In this document: positions 62,909 to 64,000 of the stretch, in pieces
Layout of the letters: every line of letters starts with the position of its first letter
Position numbering within the stretch: position 1 is the first letter of the stretch
NCBI RefSeq assembly: GCF_006658505.1
Contig: NZ_VFUZ01000002.1
Location: 333,093 to 397,092 of the forward strand
DNA from: Mesorhizobium sp. B2-4-15
Lineage (GTDB): Bacteria; Pseudomonadota; Alphaproteobacteria; Rhizobiales; Rhizobiaceae
Length of the DNA: 64,000 bases
Reading direction: 5' to 3'
Position numbers and translations under genes: made by a program
Notes under the pieces: generated by a model
What the model was told of the DNA's origin: nothing
What the model saw: the letters and a program-made list of their open reading frames with translations, nothing else
Database searches by the model: none

Positions 62909-64000
62909 TTAGAACGAGCGCTGGAAGCGGAGCATGCCGCCGACGCTGTTCTTCTTGTCGGCGCCGGTCCAGTTGACGTTGGTGAAGCTGGCCGGATCGT
63001 CGAAGCGACCATAGTGGTCGTAGTCAACTTCGGCCGTGACCGTGAAGCCTTTAACGATGTCGTAGGCAACGTTCGCCGCAACGCCGTAGTTCTTGTCGTC
63101 GTCACCCGACACCTGGAGGTTGAACGAGGTCTTCTCGTTGAACTTGTACGTGCCGCCGGCCCACCAGGCCCAGTTGCCGCCCCACTGCTTGTAGAAGCCG
63201 CGGCCATGCGCCGAAATCACGTTGGCCGGGTCGTTGAGGTTGTTGTCCGAGCCGTAGCCGAACATGGCGAACAGCGAGATCGCGTCATTGACGTTCACGT
63301 CCACACGGACCTTGCCGGCGACTTCTTCGTAGTTGCTGTCGTAAGCCACGACGCCGCTGATCGAACCCCAGCCCTGCGTGTACTTCACGCCGCCGACGAC
63401 ATTAGGTACATAGCTGTCAATCGTAGCGTCAGGAACATCGATGCTATCCGATGATTGGTCGGAGCCCTGTTCCAACGACACCACGGCCGAGAACCCGTTG
63501 CCGGCATCGAAGTAGTACTGGATGACATTGGTTTCGAATCCACCATAGGGAACCAGCGTGTCGTTGATAACGTTGCCGGCATACCCAGTGAACGTATCGA
63601 AGGCCGATTCGTCAGCACCGACGCGGAGGCCGCCAAGTTGAATCCAGGCAAAGTTCAGCGAAGTGCCTGATGAGCCGTTGCTATATGTGAAGCGGGTCTC
63701 GGTGTAGGTCTTCAGGGTGCCAAGCTCGGTTTCCTGGCCAGTCCAGGTCCTCAGCGAGAGGCGGGCATATTTGGACCAGGTGTCGTTCTCGCCGCCATCT
63801 TCATGGTCAGTAGCCGTGCGCCCGTCAAACGAGCCTTGCTCGCCAGCGCTGGCCTGGTAACGGACGTAGCCGCCGATACGCAGGCAGGTTTCGGTGCCGG
63901 GGATGTAGAAGTAGCCAGCGCCATAGACATCGCAGATCTTGACGTATTCAGCGGGTTCCGGCTCGGCGACGACGACGGCGTCGGCGGCGCGCGCACCGGA
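62909..64000 (-). CDS. Rhizobiales outer-membrane porin, 5' end outside the window
   Basis: The frame is open from the window edge at 64000 to the stop at 62909, giving 363 visible residues without a start codon. The visible N-terminus, ADAVVVAEPEPAEYVKICD, is followed by GAGYFYIPGTETCLRIGGYV, which is characteristic of the Omp2b/RopA porin family of rhizobia and Brucella. Beta-strand-rich repeats follow, and a terminal Phe (MLRFQRSF) serves as the outer-membrane assembly signal. The signal peptide and start lie to the right of the window. Confidence 0.93.
   Translation of the reverse strand, partial: SGARAADAVVVAEPEPAEYVKICDVYGAGYFYIPGTETCLRIGGYVRYQASAGEQGSFDGRTATDHEDGGENDTWSKYARLSLRTWTGQETELGTLKTYTETRFTYSNGSSGTSLNFAWIQLGGLRVGADESAFDTFTGYAGNVINDTLVPYGGFETNVIQYYFDAGNGFSAVVSLEQGSDQSSDSIDVPDATIDSYVPNVVGGVKYTQGWGSISGVVAYDSNYEEVAGKVRVDVNVNDAISLFAMFGYGSDNNLNDPANVISAHGRGFYKQWGGNWAWWAGGTYKFNEKTSFNLQVSGDDDKNYGVAANVAYDIVKGFTVTAEVDYDHYGRFDDPASFTNVNWTGADKKNSVGGMLRFQRSF

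Noticed and set aside
1..64000. CRISPR arrays, tRNA, rRNA, integrase or attachment sites
   Set aside because: I found no regularly spaced repeats, cloverleaf-like genes, rRNA segments or integrase motifs anywhere in the window. Short or diverged tRNAs would need a dedicated search to exclude.

Overview
The window looks like chromosome from a high-GC alphaproteobacterium of the order Hyphomicrobiales, most likely Mesorhizobium or a close relative. The evidence is a zinc-ligand-poor Ros/MucR regulator of the kind described in Mesorhizobium loti, the divJ and pleC cell-cycle kinases, the feuN-feuP-feuQ system, the ccmIEFH-degP-glnE-pleC gene order and a Rhizobiales-type porin. Genes are densely packed on both strands. 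I saw no rRNA, tRNA, CRISPR array or intact mobile element. The only mobile DNA is a decayed IS5-type transposase near the right end.

Layout. Positions 1-6.6 kb hold mucR, sufE, a DUF5330 gene, divJ, a peptidoglycan-binding protein and DUF1491 and DUF2336 genes. Positions 6.6-10.1 kb hold an overlapping DUF1214/DUF1254 pair and a bifunctional class A penicillin-binding protein. Positions 10.3-17.9 kb form a divergent catabolic locus: a dimethylargininase-like enzyme and an M20 amidohydrolase on the minus strand, then a LysR regulator and a complete polyamine-type ABC transporter on the plus strand. Positions 18-36 kb hold a lone GTA/phage-tail type gene, feuNPQ, a lipoprotein, the cytochrome c maturation genes ccmIEFH, degP, a second two-component system, glnE, an EF-hand protein and pleC. 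Positions 36-48 kb hold pepN, a DMT permease, a Cro/C1-type regulator, a family 4-like uracil-DNA glycosylase, ETF-ubiquinone oxidoreductase, a DUF922 putative protease, an exonuclease/phosphatase-family protein and AMP nucleosidase.

Positions 48-50 kb hold small membrane or secreted proteins and regulatory intergenic DNA. Positions 50-58.4 kb are a leucine region: a branched-chain amino acid binding protein, both methylcrotonyl-CoA carboxylase subunits, isovaleryl-CoA dehydrogenase and a TetR regulator. A macro-domain gene and a small secreted protein are inserted between mccB and mccA. The ETF-QO at 43-44.5 kb would receive, through ETF, the electrons released by isovaleryl-CoA dehydrogenase. 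Positions 58.4-64 kb hold acylphosphatase, a HisC-like aminotransferase, a TPR-sulfotransferase, the IS5 remnant and a porin that runs off the window.

The strongest candidate for something undescribed lies at 56,059-56,180. A 17-codon ORF with an excellent ribosome binding site overlaps a 9-bp antiterminator-like stem. That stem is mutually exclusive with a terminator-like hairpin, all upstream of an uncharacterised conserved gene. Other leads are the dimethylargininase/M20/ABC locus, CtrA-like sites near DUF2336 and pleC, a near-perfect 22-bp palindrome upstream of a Sel1-like gene, and a uracil-DNA glycosylase with too few cysteines for the usual iron-sulfur cluster. All calls come from reading the sequence; no database search was run.
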